DNA of 64,000 nucleotides from Tenrec ecaudatus (GCF_050624435.1 NC_134535.1:74334494-74398493); one strand, 5' to 3'. Counted from the first letter of the stretch, positions 21,957 through 32,682 are shown. Numbers and translations: made by a program. Notes: generated by a model not told the origin, from the letters alone.

Positions 21957-23930
21957 GTTGTCTGATCAGAGCACATGGGAGCAAATGAAGGGGGAGGAAG
22001 AGAGAATGGAGCACATCCTGGCCCACCAACCCTTGAGGATGATATTCCCACTCAGAGCAGCCAATCCACAGAGAAGAGCACATGGCTGGCCCCGCTATGA
22101 GACAGGACATCCCTCACTGACCCATAGCCCTACAGGAGACAACACTGGAGACACAGTGTGGGAATTCCGCCCGATCTGATCCCACCACACAGAGGCAAAA
22201 CACTAAGGGCGTACACAGAACAGCAAGGGGGACAGAGCAACGAAATCCCCAGGGAATACCAAAAGTCGACTTTGGGGCTAGGGCTTGGCACCCCATCAGA
22301 CTCAACCAGAAAACACTCTTAAAGACCAATAAACAGTCCTTGAACTAACTACAAGCTTTTCTTTCTTTCTTTCTTTTTTTAAAAAAAGATTTCTTGTTGT
22401 TGTGTTCTGTGTTGTTGTTTTTTTGTCATTGACTTGTTGTTGTTTTGTTTTATTGCTTGGTTTTGCTCTGTCTTGTTTTTGTGCATGTTATTATTTCCAC
22501 AGGTCTGTCTAAACATAGGCTGGATGACCAATCTAGGGGAGAAAACAAAGGGACCGACAGTTCTGGGGGGACATAGGAGAGGGGAAGGTGCGGGGAAAGG
22601 AAGTGGTGTTAACAAACTCAGGGACAAGGGAACAACAAGTGATCCAAATCAGTGGTGAGGAGGGTGTATGAGGCCTGGTAGGGTGTGACCAAGGGTAATG
22701 TAACCGAGAGGAATTACTGAAACCCAAATGAAGGCTGAACATGACAGTGGGACAAGAGGAAAGTAAAAGGAAATAGAGGAAAGAGCTAGGAGGCAAAGGG
22801 CATTTATAGAGGTCTAAATAAAGGCATGTATCTATCAAATATATTTATATATGAGAATATGGAAATATATCTATGTACATATATGTATAGGTTTAGTATT
22901 AAGGAAGCAGATGGACATTGGGCCTCTACTCAAGTACTTCCTCAATGTAAGAATACTTTCTTCTATTAAAACTAGCATCCTATGTTGCTCCCCTCCCTGA
23001 CACAATCACTGACGACAAAGCGGGTGCATAAGCACATGTGTGAAGAAAGCTGATGGTGCCCAGCTATCAAAAGATATAGCATCTGGGGTCTTAAAGGCTT
23101 GAAGGTAAACAAGCGGCCATCGAGCTCAGAAGCAACAAAGCCCATATGGAAGAAGCACACCAGCCTGTGTGATCAAGAGGTGTCGAAGGGATCAGGTATC
23201 ATCAGAACCAAAAAAATCGTAGTATTCTGAATCATCAGAACAAAAAAAATCATAGAATTCTGAATGAGGGGGAGTGCAGAGTGGAGACCCAAAGCCCAGC
23301 TGTAGTCAACTGGGCATCCCCTTGTGGAAAGGTCTGGGAGGAGACACGCTAGTCAGGGTGCAGGGTAGCAAAGATGAAACACACAACTTTCCTCTAGTTC
23401 CTAAATGCTTCCTCCCCTCCCACTATCATGATCCCAATTCTACCTTACAAATCTGGCTAGACCAGAGGATGTACACTGGTACAGATAGGAACTGGAAACA
23501 CAGGGAATCCAGGACCGATGATCCCTTCAGGACCAGTGGTTAGAGTGGTGATACCGGGAGGGTGTAGGGAGGGTGGGGAGGAAAAAGGGAACTGATTACA
23601 AGGATCTACATATAACCTCTTCCCTGGGGGATGGAAAACAGAAAAGTGGGTGAAGGTAGACGTTGGACAGTGTAAGATATGAGTGTAATATATGACAAAA
23701 TAATAATTTATAAATTAACAAAGGTTCATGAGGGAGGAGGGAGGAGGATGGAGGGGGGAAAATGAGGAGCTGATGCCAGGGGCTTAGGTGGAGAGCAAAT
23801 GTTTTGAGAATGATGAGGGCAATGAAGGTACAAATGTGCTTTACACAAATGATGCATGTGTGGATTGTGATAGAGTTGTATGAGCCCCTAATGAAATGGT
23901 TTTTTTAAAAAGAAAGAAAAGAAGATAACA
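21957..23930 (+). mobile_element. R element, ~1.95 kb, single internal module
   Basis: This is the longest plus-strand R copy, running from about 'tgatcagagcacatgggagc' to 'agcccctaatgaaatggttt' and an A-rich tail. It has one internal module (marker near 23085) but a small local duplication of the 'atcatcagaac' segment near 23200-23250. A polypurine tract lies at about 23718-23765. The absence of any sense reading frame across nearly 2 kb suggests a 3' UTR or a non-coding retroposon. The 5' boundary is inferred from loss of similarity. Confidence 0.7.
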
Positions 23931-23966
23931 AGTATAAAAGACCCTTAAAATAAATAAATATTAGGT

Positions 23967-24480
23967 TTTAATCATTTTATTGGGGCCTCTTACAGTTCTT
24001 ATAACAATCCATACATCCATTCTATCAAGCACACTTGTACTTATGTTACCATCATCCTTTTCAAAATATTTTCTTTCTACTTGAGCCTTGGTATCAGCTT
24101 ATTTTGTTTTTCTTCCCTCCTCCACCCTCATGAGCCCCTGATAAACTATAAATTATTATTTTCATCACTTACACCATCTGCTGTCTCCTTTCACCCATGT
24201 ATTTGTTGTTCCTCACTCTGGGTGGGGGTGGGAGGTTATATGTTGTTCATTGTGATCGGTTCTCCCTTTCTCTCCCCCCCTTCCCGACCTTGGCCCTACC
24301 CTCATGCTATCGCTACTTCCATTATTGTCCCTGAGGGGTTTATCTCTCCTGGATTCTCTTTGTTGAGAGCTCTTTTCTGTACCAGTACACCTGCTCTGGT
24401 CTAGTCGGATTTGTAAGGTAGAACTGGGGTCATGATAGTGGGGGGCGGGGAGGGGAAGCAATAAAGAACTAGAGGAATGT
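23967..24480 (-). mobile_element. R element 3' portion (older subfamily, antisense)
   Basis: It starts 'taatcattttattggggcct' and continues through 'cctcatgagcccctgataaa' to 'tagtcggatttgtaaggtag' and 'gggtcatgatagtgggg'. Divergence from the 12-16 kb copies is visibly higher. Confidence 0.65.
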
Positions 24481-24499
24481 TGTATGTTTTGTCACCACA

Positions 24500-25000
24500 A
24501 ATTTTATGACGCTCCTTTGTATGTTCACATAAGATCTGGAACAAAACTGTTCATAGCGATTTCTTTATAATTGCCCCCAATTGGCTACCTCCCAGGTGAC
24601 TGTCATTAAAAGAAAGGTTCAGCCTGCGGTGGGCGTATCTCTACAACGGGATCTACAACACCCCCTACCGTATGGGTGCATCTCAACATGTGGAAGAGCA
24701 GAAAGAGGACATTAGGTAAAAACGAAGACAATCTGAACTGGACTTCAGTTGATAAGAAAACATCAATACTAGCTCATTGATTGCCACGCATATACCTGCT
24801 ACACTAACTGAAAACGTCTATAGCAGAGGGCTATTGCAGACTCTGCTAGCTTTGATATTTTTGTCCTTCTAAAAAAATTTTTTTCCTTTTAAAGCTTATC
24901 AAAATGAAACATGTTGAGTAACTGAGCCACACTTAAAAGTGCAACTTTATGGATTGTCGTAAGAGCCCCCAACAAATGATTTTTTTAAGTACACCCTGTG
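24500..25000 (+). repeat. old L1-like 3' sequence with R-type terminus
   Basis: 'ctgaactggacttcagttga' and 'caatactagctcattgattg' resemble an L1 3' end. At about 24945-24985 the phrase 'ttatggattgtcgtaagagc' resembles an R terminus. Assignment is tentative. Confidence 0.35.
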
Positions 25001-25584
25001 TTATTCCATGTAGATGAGTTCTAGGAGAGACAAAACTAATTTTTAGTAGGAAAATATCAGAAAAGTGATGTTTCCCAGAGTGAGGAGAATGAACGACATC
25101 TCCACACGGGTTTGGGTTACACAGGTGTGTGCATTTGTCAGGACTGAAAGAAAGTATTCCTAAGATCTGACCATTTTGTAAGCAGCGAAATTTCCCTCCC
25201 AGGCAACCCCACTTTTGGTGGGAGACCACTCATTCCTTTTAGTTTATTTAACTTATTTTTGCAACAATTTTATTGGCCTATAATTCGTATCACATACAAT
25301 TCATAGTTCAATCGCATCAAAAAGAATTGCACCATCACGAGCACACCTGGGACCAATGACCAGGACTTCAAGCCCTTCCGGAATGGGATGCAGGTGGATA
25401 AGGATGAGTCCCAGGTTTCTGGCCTGGGAACCAGGGAGGTCTGTGGTTTTACTGAGGCAGAGACTGGAGGAAGGAGGAGTCAGTGTGGCCGAAGGTGTGA
25501 TGGGTTCTCTCTTGCAGCCTGACCTTGAGAACGCCAAGGGACCTTGGGGGTGACGGACAGGAGGCATCTGGATTCCTAGAGGGG

Positions 25585-25657
25585 CTGGGCATCGTGCCAA
25601 ACCCAAACCAGGCCCACAGCCGTCGCGTCAGTTCCAATTCCCAGAGACTCTCTAGGG
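25585..25657 (-). repeat. AfroSINE fragment split by SPIN (left part)
   Basis: 'cccacagccgtcgcgtcagt' leads into 'gactctctaggg', and the other half resumes at 25847 ('ctctatggggtttccaagac'). Together these form an antisense AfroSINE into which the SPIN copy inserted. Confidence 0.65.
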
Positions 25658-25846
25658 CAGTGCATCTCAACCTTCCTCACGCCGCAACCCTTTCAATCAG
25701 ATCCACATGTGCTGGTGACCCCCCCACAAAATTATTTTTTTTGCTACTTCATAACTGTAATTTTGATACCGTTATGAATCGGATGACCCCTGGGAAAGGG
25801 TCGTTCGACCCCCAAAGGGGTTGCACCCACAGGTTGAGAACCGCTG
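25658..25846 (+). mobile_element. SPIN-type hAT MITE (copy 1), TSD ctctaggg/ctctatgg
   Basis: A 189-bp element opens CAGTGCATCTCAACCTTCCT and closes with the complementary 'ggttgagaaccgctg', giving imperfect hAT terminal inverted repeats. It is flanked by 8-bp direct repeats with one mismatch (25650-25657, 25847-25854), the target length of hAT elements. The internal 'gggtcgttcgaccccc' is typical of SPIN. It is a non-autonomous derivative without transposase. It lies inside an AfroSINE and is younger than it. Confidence 0.85.
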
Positions 25847-26044
25847 CTCTATGGGGTTTCCAAGACGGTACATATGGTTTTTTTCTCCTTATGTGCAACT
25901 GAAGTTTTTAAAATGTTTTATTAACCTGTAATTCACATATTATAATTAAATGGTTTGAACCTCGTTTTTGAAGCTGTGTGATCATCACCATAATCAGTTT
26001 TAGAACATTTTCTTCATTATTTTTTCCCTCATTTTTTTAAATTA

Positions 26045-26480
26045 AAAAACCATTTTATTGGGGGCTCTTACAGCTCTTATAACAATCCATACATCGATGT
26101 GTCAAGCATATTTGTACATATGCTGCCATCATAGTTCCTTCATTCTTGTACTCATTATTAGCTCCTCACTTCCCCTCAGTCTCCCCTGTCATAACCCTAA
26201 GTTACTGTCTCTGCGGATTTACCTATCCTGGATTTCACAGAAAGAAAATCCAAAATGAAAAAAACACACAACAACAATAACAAAATAAAACAGAGAAAAC
26301 CTCAATGGAAAAGAAAGCAGAGAATCGTAAACACCAGAGCAAATTTTAACTGGGTCAAAAAGGGAGAACAAATCATAAGGTGCTAAATTTTAACCGAGCT
26401 ACAACTACCTTAACCCACTTTCCAATAAAGTCTGATAGCAAGACTGTCCACATCCCTCGTCAATGGCCAGCGCGGATTCA
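26045..26480 (-). mobile_element. older R-like element (antisense)
   Basis: It opens 'aaccattttattgggggctc' and continues with 'taacaatccatacatcgatg', an A-rich stretch and 'gaccgagctacaactacc'-type sequence shared with the 20.5-kb copy. It is clearly related to the young R elements but strongly diverged. Confidence 0.55.
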
Positions 26481-26539
26481 CCGGAGCCTGAATCCAGGTG
26501 GGGACGCTGCTAATAGCTCTTGGCCTTGCCCTGTCACCC

Positions 26540-26685
26540 ACAGCCTTGAGACTGTAAACCTTCAGGGGAGCAGACAGTCTCATCTTCCTCCGTGGAAGAG
26601 GCTGGTGGGTTTAAACTGTGGATCTTGCAGTTAGCAGCCCAGTTCCTAACCCATCGCACCACCAGCGCTCCCTTGGGTGTGATTC
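26540..26685 (-). repeat. AfroSINE fragment (antisense)
   Basis: 'gagactgtaaaccttcaggg', 'ctcatcttcctccgtggaag' and 'cttgcagttagcagcccag' give the middle and tRNA-like head of an antisense AfroSINE. Confidence 0.7.
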
Positions 26686-26754
26686 ATAGGAATTTCTTTC
26701 CAATTATTCATGGTACCCTTTCAACATCTCCCTCACAGTTAGGATGACTGTTAA

Positions 26755-26935
26755 CTCTAACTCTCTGGTGTTGTTAGGGACCATTGAGTCGCTTCTGAGT
26801 CACAGCAGAAGGAAACACTGGCCGGGCTGCGCCAGCCTCATCGTGGTTCCCGTGCTTGAGTCCGTCCGTCCAGCCACTGTGTCAATCCATCTCTTGAGGG
26901 CCTTCCTCGTGTTTGCTGTTGCCAGGAAAGACTAG
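26755..26935 (-). repeat. RTE (BovB-type) LINE 3' end, antisense
   Basis: 'tgttgttagggaccattgag' followed by 'cactgtgtcaatccatctct' and 'tgagggccttcctcgtg' matches the antisense 3' terminus of afrotherian RTE, whose last ~40 bases are shared with AfroSINE. Confidence 0.65.
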
Positions 26936-27027
26936 TCCCCGGACAAAGACATTGTGCTTCACAGAGAGACCCAGCAATCTGTCTGAGGTCACACAGGGAC
27001 TTGAACCCAGGCCCTCTGATCCTAGAA

Positions 27028-27212
27028 GGAGCCTTGATGGCCTTGTGAGTTAGACATTGGGCTGCCAGGCTGGTGGCTTAAATCCTCTAGCCACTTCTTG
27101 GGAGAAAGATGAAGCGGTCTGCTTCCTTAAAGATTTACAGTCTCAAAGACCTGCGTACGGCCACTGTGAGCCAGAACTGACTTCCAGCAGTGAGTTTGGC
27201 TTTGGTTTTGTG
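27028..27212 (+). repeat. AfroSINE (sense)
   Basis: 'ggagccttgatggccttgtg' is the tRNA-like head; the body follows ('cttgggagaaagatgaagcg') and the tail ends 'cagtgagtttggctttgg'. Near full length. Confidence 0.8.
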
Positions 27213-27239
27213 ACCCAGAGCCCTGGCTTTAAGCACTGT

Positions 27240-27660
27240 ACTGTACCGCCTTGTCTCTGGGACACGGCAGCTTCAAGTGGGGATCAGATTCCACAGGAAG
27301 AGCTACCTATGCAGCTAGGAGGCCAGGGTGGCACCCTGGGAGGATGATCAGGAGAGGGGCTGTGAGTGCCAGGCAGGAGAGAGCTTTCTCAACAGTGACT
27401 GACCATGTGGAGTACTGCTAACAGCTCCAGCAGGGTAAGCACAGGGGTGAGCCATCGTCCTGGGCACCAAGGAGGGCATTCTGACTTGGGTCAGAACCAT
27501 TCCATTGGACTAGCAGGGCAGCAGGCCGCTGACTGTGCACTGAGGAAGAGAGGAAGGGAGGAGAGCGGTGGATATGAGTAACTTGCCCAAGAAGCCTGAC
27601 TGTGCAGGTTGCGGGGAGGGGGGAGGGGAGAGGCAAGACAGTAATTAGAGAACTAGTGAA
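27240..27660. other. unclassified intergenic sequence
   Basis: No repeat, RNA or gene recognised. Confidence 0.25.
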
Positions 27661-27662
27661 AA

Positions 27663-27860
27663 CCCAAACCCACTGCCATGGAATTGATTCCAATTCCAAA
27701 CCACGGGGGAGAACTACCCGATAGGGTTTCCAGGCTGTACGTCTTTACAGAAGCAGGCCACCACACCTTTCTCCCATGCCTGGATGGTGGGGTCGAACAC
27801 TCAATCTTTTGGTGACCAGCTCCGGGCTTTCACCACTTTGCCACTCAAGCTTCTTTAGGC
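27663..27860 (-). repeat. AfroSINE (antisense, long subfamily)
   Basis: It starts 'acccaaacccactgccatgg' and passes 'tagggtttccaggctgtacg', ending with the tRNA-like 'tttcaccactttgccactc'. Confidence 0.75.
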
Positions 27861-27864
27861 CTGC

Positions 27865-29230
27865 GATTTCCTTTCAGAGGGTCAATCCTGACCACAGCTG
27901 GCTCCATCCAGAGGTGCTTGGCCTCGCTCACCCACCAGGGCTGATGTGTGGTCTTCTTGAGGTGAAGGCCTGCTGGCTGTGGAGAGCCTCCAGCTTGAGA
28001 TCAGCTGACTGTACCATTGCTCACATCCTGTCATTCTCGGCAGGACTCGATAGGCATCCTTCCTTCTCCACTCAGCCCAGTGCTTGCTCTCCCCGACTGC
28101 CTCTGCACTGGTCCCCACCTCCCTCTTGCACAAGGCCCTGGGCCACCCTCAGCTCAGACTACCCTGTCTTCCCTTGCTTGCCTGACATCTGGCATTTCCC
28201 TGACAACCCTCGTCCGTGAGTCAGAGATTGCTTCTTCCCAAGTGTACTTCCTGGGTGGCCATGAGACCACGTGGCAGTCTGCTCACTGCAGCTTCACCAG
28301 GGTCTCAGCAAGTACAGAAGAGCCAACGGTGGGAGTAGGGGTCCCCCACAGTCAAACAGGTCCTCAGGAGTGACTTTGCAGTTATGGAAAATAATAAAGA
28401 CAGACAGGCAGACAGCGGGGCACAGGGGCTCCTGGTTCCTATGTCAGGACTGAGGGACTGCATGGATTTTCCAGTGGGGATATCTCATCTTTCAAAAGGC
28501 ACACACGTCATACAGACAACATATTACGTAGTCAATGGATAATGTCATAATCAGGAAACATTGTAAACAGACAATGAAATAAGTTGTCTTGATTTCGTGC
28601 TAGTTGACCTCCGACACCCCTGAGCCCTCCCCAGGGGAGCAATCTATGATCTACAGGAGGAAAAGATGTCAGCGAGTTTGCTGCGTGTTAGGGTGGGACA
28701 GGCAATAGAATCCGATTGCTCTTATCTACAGATAACCTTCAAGCCTAGTGACTAGCCAGACTCAGGTATGCGACATCTTTCGTGGTAGCTCCTTTATGGA
28801 GAGTTATTGAAGGGACTGAGCTCGGTCGTGAGGATGTGTGTTAAGATGGAACCATGAGGGTCATCCCCCACCAGAGTCGGCTTTGCAGACCTGTAATGAT
28901 GGGCACAGGGGATTTAGCCGCATGGTGTTCTCACCCAGTCCCTCAGTTCAGCACGGCCAGTCAAAGCAGTGGGAACAGGGAAGAGCAGGCCTCGCGCTGA
29001 TTGATTGGTTCATTGATTGATTCATCAAGAGTTTTCGCCTGGCCCTCCTCTGCCCACAAACTTGGCTGGCAGCACAGCACCCCCAAACTCGTATTGGTAG
29101 CTGATGCAGGAACGTGTGCTTGACTAGGCGGGAGGAGGACCGGGATCCGCTCTAGACAGAAACTGGGCCAGGTTATCCTGCAGGAACCCAGGCTTGCTGG
29201 AGTCACTCAAGAGAAGGTTGGGCAACTGCT
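27865..29230. other. mostly unclassified intergenic sequence
   Basis: 28600-28760 shares 'ccaggggagcaatctatgat' and 'gtgggacaggcaatag' with the ERV2-type LTR at 39901-40744, so a remnant of that family is likely. A GATT/TGAT-rich stretch lies near 29000-29025. The rest is unrecognised. Confidence 0.3.
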
Positions 29231-29291
29231 ATTCCAGAACAGAAAGGACACTCATGCACCAGCAGAAGTGGCTCCAGCATGCCGATAGGCG

Positions 29292-29565
29292 CTGTCTGCA
29301 CAAATACCAGAGTCCAATCAGATAACACAACTTCAGGAATTCTTGGAACCTACAATACACGTACAGAAACCTGCTTTGGACTGTGTTAAAGACTTCACAG
29401 CAAAAGAAGTAAAACCTGAAGAGACTACCTGTTCAGAGCCTTGCTGACAGGGATATTTTAAAACGGGGCAAATACTGTCCGTCCATGAGATTTCAGGATT
29501 CTGCTGTATGCAGCAGATGGCAGCTCTAGCAGCCAAAGCAGGGCTCCTCGGCCGCCCGGATAGAG
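29292..29565 (+). pseudogene. TIMM9P: TIMM9 processed pseudogene
   Basis: Conceptual translation gives AQIPESNQITQLQEF near the start, then DCVKDFTAKEVKPEETTCSE, and near the end ALAAKAGLLG. These match human TIMM9 (AQIPESDQIKQFKEF, DCVKDFTTREVKPEETTCSE, ALAAKAGLLG). TIMM9 is an 89-residue intermembrane-space chaperone with twin CX3C motifs that escorts hydrophobic precursors to TIM22. The copy has no introns and lacks the ATG (CTG at 29292). It has lost the first cysteine of the first CX3C motif and carries an in-frame TGA right after the second motif begins, with a small deletion before the expected stop. The downstream sequence to about 29750 may be its 3' UTR. It is a dead retrocopy. Confidence 0.85.
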
Positions 29566-29879
29566 AAGTCCGCTGGACGGACTGGGGATGTGATGTTGCA
29601 CTGGGAAGAGGGCTCCTTTGATCGAATGCCTGGAGGGCAAAAGCCACCGTGCCAAACTGTCTGGCCAATGGAAACCACTGGAGAACCAACCGCGATGTAC
29701 CAGGAATAATCAAATGGAAGGTCTTGCTCAAGGGAAATATGAGGATGCAAGACTTGTTTGAGGCTTTAAATTCCGCAGCTTGGTCAATTGATTAGAAAAA
29801 TAGACTATTGTTTCTTTCTTTTTCTTTTTTACTAAAAAGAGTTCTCCAAAATCTCTTCACAGTGCTATTGTGTCCTCAG

Positions 29880-30180
29880 TGGTTAGCGGGCAGTTACAAC
29901 ACAGTTGCAGCCAGTCCAAGACCACCTGTGGATATGGCACAGAAGAAGACCAAAACTTTCCCCAGGAGCAATGTCAGGGCCTGTTGACCAGCATTGGCTC
30001 ACTGATTGAGAATGGAAGTCTTGTGAGTGGGTAACCCAGTGAAGAGTCATCCCCTGAATACACTGGGAGAGGAATGCCAAGCGACATCCCGCCTTTGCCA
30101 GCAAGGGAGGAAGGGTTGGCTGCTGACTAGGCACAGTGGGTGCTTGTCTCAATACACCAAACATCCCACGCACTGCCAGG
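29880..30180. other. unclassified intergenic sequence
   Basis: No similarity recognised. It may be part of the TIMM9 retrocopy's surroundings or an old LTR. Open frames here lack known motifs. Confidence 0.25.
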
Positions 30181-31060
30181 GAAGCCAATGCCAACCCACA
30201 GCGACCCCACAGGACAGAGCAGAACTAACTGCCTCTTTGAGTTTCTGAGACTGTAATTTTTTTTTTTATCATCTTATTGGGGGCGTGTACAACTCTGGTC
30301 ACAATCCATCCATCCATCCATTGTGTCAAGCACATTTGTACATTTGTTGTCATCATCATTCTCAAACATTTGCTTTCTACTTGAGTCCTTGGTATCAGCT
30401 CCTCATTTTCCCCTCCCTCCCTGCTCCCTCCTCCCTCATGAACCCTTGATAATTTATAAATTATTATTATTTTGTCAGGTCTTACACTGTCTGATGTCTC
30501 TCTTCACCCACTTCTCCACTGCCAGTTCCCCCAGGGAGGAGGTTCTATGTAGATCCTTGTAATCAGTTCCCCCTTTCTACCCCACCTTCCCTCCACCCCC
30601 CACACCCCCAGTATTGCCACTCTCACCACTGGTCCTGAAAGGATCATCTGTCCTGGATTCCCTGTGTTTCTGGTTCCTATCTGTACCAGTGTACATCCTC
30701 TGGTCTAGCCAGATTTGTAAGGCAGAATTGAGATCATGATAGGAGGGGCGGTGGGGAGAAAGCATTTAGGAACTAGAGGAGAGTTGTATGTTTCAATGTT
30801 GCTACACTGCACCCTGACTGGCTCATCTCCTCCCTGCAACCCTCTGAAAGGCAATATCCAGTTGCTTTCAGATGGGCTTTGGGTCCCCACTCTGCACTGC
30901 CCCTCATTCACAATGATGTGATTTTTTGAGAGCCTGTAATCTTCAAGGAAGCAGAGAGCCTCATCTTTCTCCTGAGGAGCAGCTGTGAGTCTGAGACGCT
31001 AGTCTTGCTGTGCTTGGCAGCCCAATGTGTGTAAGCCCCCATGCCGCCTGAGCTCCTTGC
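30181..31060 (-). repeat. AfroSINE split by R element
   Basis: An antisense AfroSINE starts at about 30181 ('gaagccaatgccaacccaca') and breaks after 'gagactgtaat' at about 30255. It resumes at about 30926 with 'gagagcctgtaatcttcaag' and ends near 31060 ('cccatgccgcctgagctcct'). The repeated 'gagactgtaat/gagagcctgtaat' is the target duplication of the inserted R element. Confidence 0.7.
30256..30925 (-). mobile_element. R element 3' portion inserted in AfroSINE
   Basis: A T-run, then 'tcatcttattgggggcgtgt', the pyrimidine-rich tract ('cattttcccctccctccctg') and 'gtctagccagatttgtaagg'. The element is about 670 bp, 5'-truncated at the segment 'cactgcccctcattcacaat'. Its insertion into a target resembling an A/T-rich L1 endonuclease site supports L1-driven mobilisation. 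Confidence 0.75.
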
Positions 31061-31144
31061 TTGCCCCACTAGTCACAGAAACGCCTCTTCCCAAAGGGTC
31101 AGTTATTGCGCCTTCCATTGAACAGACTGACAGCATGTTGCTTA

Positions 31145-31265
31145 AGAGCAACAGTGTTGGTGCTGGGTTTGAATCCTAGGGTTCCCGCATAGTGGCGCTG
31201 TGGTCTCGGGCAAGTTATGTAACCTTTCTGCACCAGTTTCCTTGCCTGTAAAAGGAAGATTATCA
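31145..31265 (+). repeat. MIR SINE fragment
   Basis: 'ctgggtttgaatcctagggt', 'ctcgggcaagttatgtaacc' and 'cagtttccttgcctgtaaaa' follow the MIR core order. Confidence 0.65.
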
Positions 31266-31440
31266 ACGCTATCCAACAGAACTTTCTTTGCTGATAGAAA
31301 TGTGCCACGTCTATGCTAATGAAGTAGCTGGCAGCCTGATGTTGAAATGGGCCTACGGCATCCGAATAACTGAATCTTTACTTTAAAATCAAGTCAGCCC
31401 TATGTGACTAGTGGCTACTGGATCGGACAGTATGGTTCTA
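31266..31440 (+). repeat. old hAT-type MITE fragment
   Basis: 'gctatccaacagaactttct' near the left end and 'gtggctactggatcggacag' near the right recall an ancient eutherian hAT-type non-autonomous element with CAGTGCTGTCC-like inverted ends. Exact family not assigned. Confidence 0.5.
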
Positions 31441-31499
31441 TCTCTAGTACTCTTAGATAGTTAAGTGGGGTTTGAAATAACATAGTGAGCCCTAACTGC

Positions 31500-31940
31500 T
31501 ATTTTTGCTGTCATCCCTTGATGCTCATGGTCACTCGCCCATACTCCTTGAAGACTTTGATCTCAGACTCATTGATCTCCTGTCCAGCCTGAGTCTTCTG
31601 CAAGCCGGACGGCTTCCATGTTCATGCTGATAGCCCAGTCAGCACTCTGGCCACTTGGTTCCGTAGCTTTCTCAACTCCAAGGACATATCTTCATGCTTC
31701 CAAGACTACGCACTCCACAAACACACCCTATACCACACTCTACTGGGCGAGCTGAAGTTTCACCACGATGTCCTGGCCTCCCCGGCGGCCCTGCCCCTGC
31801 CCCAGGACAGCCAGTCTTCAGGTCTTCTGAAGTCCCCTGCCCCTTGAGGCCATTCTTTCCTTAGTCCCTGGCCCCCTGTGCTTTCACTTCCTTTCCTAAC
31901 CAGAGTCAAGTCTACAAAGGCTTCCTTTTTACTCCTCCAC
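31500..31940. other. unclassified intergenic sequence
   Basis: CT-rich sequence with possible distant L2 similarity; nothing firm. Confidence 0.25.
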
Positions 31941-32450
31941 CAGACCGGCTCCTCCTGTGTTGGTCTTAACCCTCTGAACTGGTCTCTCGGCTTCAGTCCA
32001 TCCTTGACCCGGTAGCTAAGGCAATCTCGCTAGTACATTCCAGACTATTCATTTCCTCCATCTTCTAATGGCTCTCCATTGCCAACTTCCGCCCAGTTCC
32101 AGAAGATTCCAAGCTCCCACATGTTTCCTTGTTCTTTGCCTAGAGCAGTGGTCCTCAACCTTCCTGATGCCACCACCCTTTCATACAGTTCCTCACGTTG
32201 TGGTGACCTCCCAATCATAACACTATTTTCGTTGCTACTTCATCACTGTCATTTTGCTACTGTGATGAATCGGGGACCCCTGTGAAAAGGTCGTTCGACC
32301 CACAAAGGGGTCTCGACCCACAGGTTGAGAACTACTGGCCTAGAGAACTCCCACTTCCCCTTCGAGACTCAGCTCACTCACCTACCCCTTCAGGATGGCT
32401 TCTCCGCTCTCCCCAATGACTGTCTGTAGAATGAACTAGACATAGGCTCT
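31940..32450 (-). repeat. L2 LINE fragment split by SPIN
   Basis: 'tctaatggctctccattgcc' and 'ttccaagctcccaca' on the left, and 'gagactcagctcactcacct' plus 'caggatggcttctccgctct' on the right, are antisense L2 3' phrases. The SPIN copy sits between them. Confidence 0.6.
32146..32337 (+). mobile_element. SPIN-type hAT MITE (copy 2), perfect 8-bp TSD
   Basis: A 192-bp element with ends CAGTGGTCCTCAACCTTCCT and 'ggttgagaactactg'. It is flanked by the perfect 8-bp duplication GCCTAGAG (32138-32145, 32338-32345). It carries 'tgaaaaggtcgttcgaccca' and 'gttgctacttcatcactgtc' internally, as in copies 1 and 4. There is no coding capacity. It is the cleanest SPIN insertion in the window. Confidence 0.88.
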
Positions 32451-32554
32451 GGTTTTGGCTTTGTTCATTTGTTTGCTTGATTTTATTTTTCACAGGTGAG
32501 AGGTATTTTTACTGAATTTGCATGTGGAGAGTGAAGAACAATAACAATTAGTGA

Positions 32555-32623
32555 GTTGCCGCACTATTCACAATAGCAAAGAGGTAGAGACAACCAAAAT
32601 ATCCTTCAGCAAATGAATAGAGG
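32555..32623 (+). repeat. L1 3' UTR fragment
   Basis: 'cactattcacaatagcaaag' and 'caaccaaaatatccttcagc' are typical L1 3' phrases. It directly precedes the U6 sequence. Confidence 0.5.
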
Positions 32624-32682
32624 GTGCTTGCTTCGGTGGCACGTAAACTAAACTAGGAATGCTACAGAAAAGATTAGCATGG
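32624..32682 (+). pseudogene. U6 snRNA 5' fragment in a U6-R chimeric retrocopy
   Basis: The 59 bases begin GTGCTTGCTTCGGTGGCACG and end 'agattagcatgg', following U6 snRNA positions 1 to about 60 (GTGCTCGCTTCGGCAGCACA … AGATTAGCATGG) with scattered substitutions. U6 is then replaced abruptly by R-element sequence ('actagagataccggagg'). U6-L1 chimeras arise by template switching of the L1 reverse transcriptase. The copy is not a functional snRNA, since the 3' stem and T-run are absent. Confidence 0.8.
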
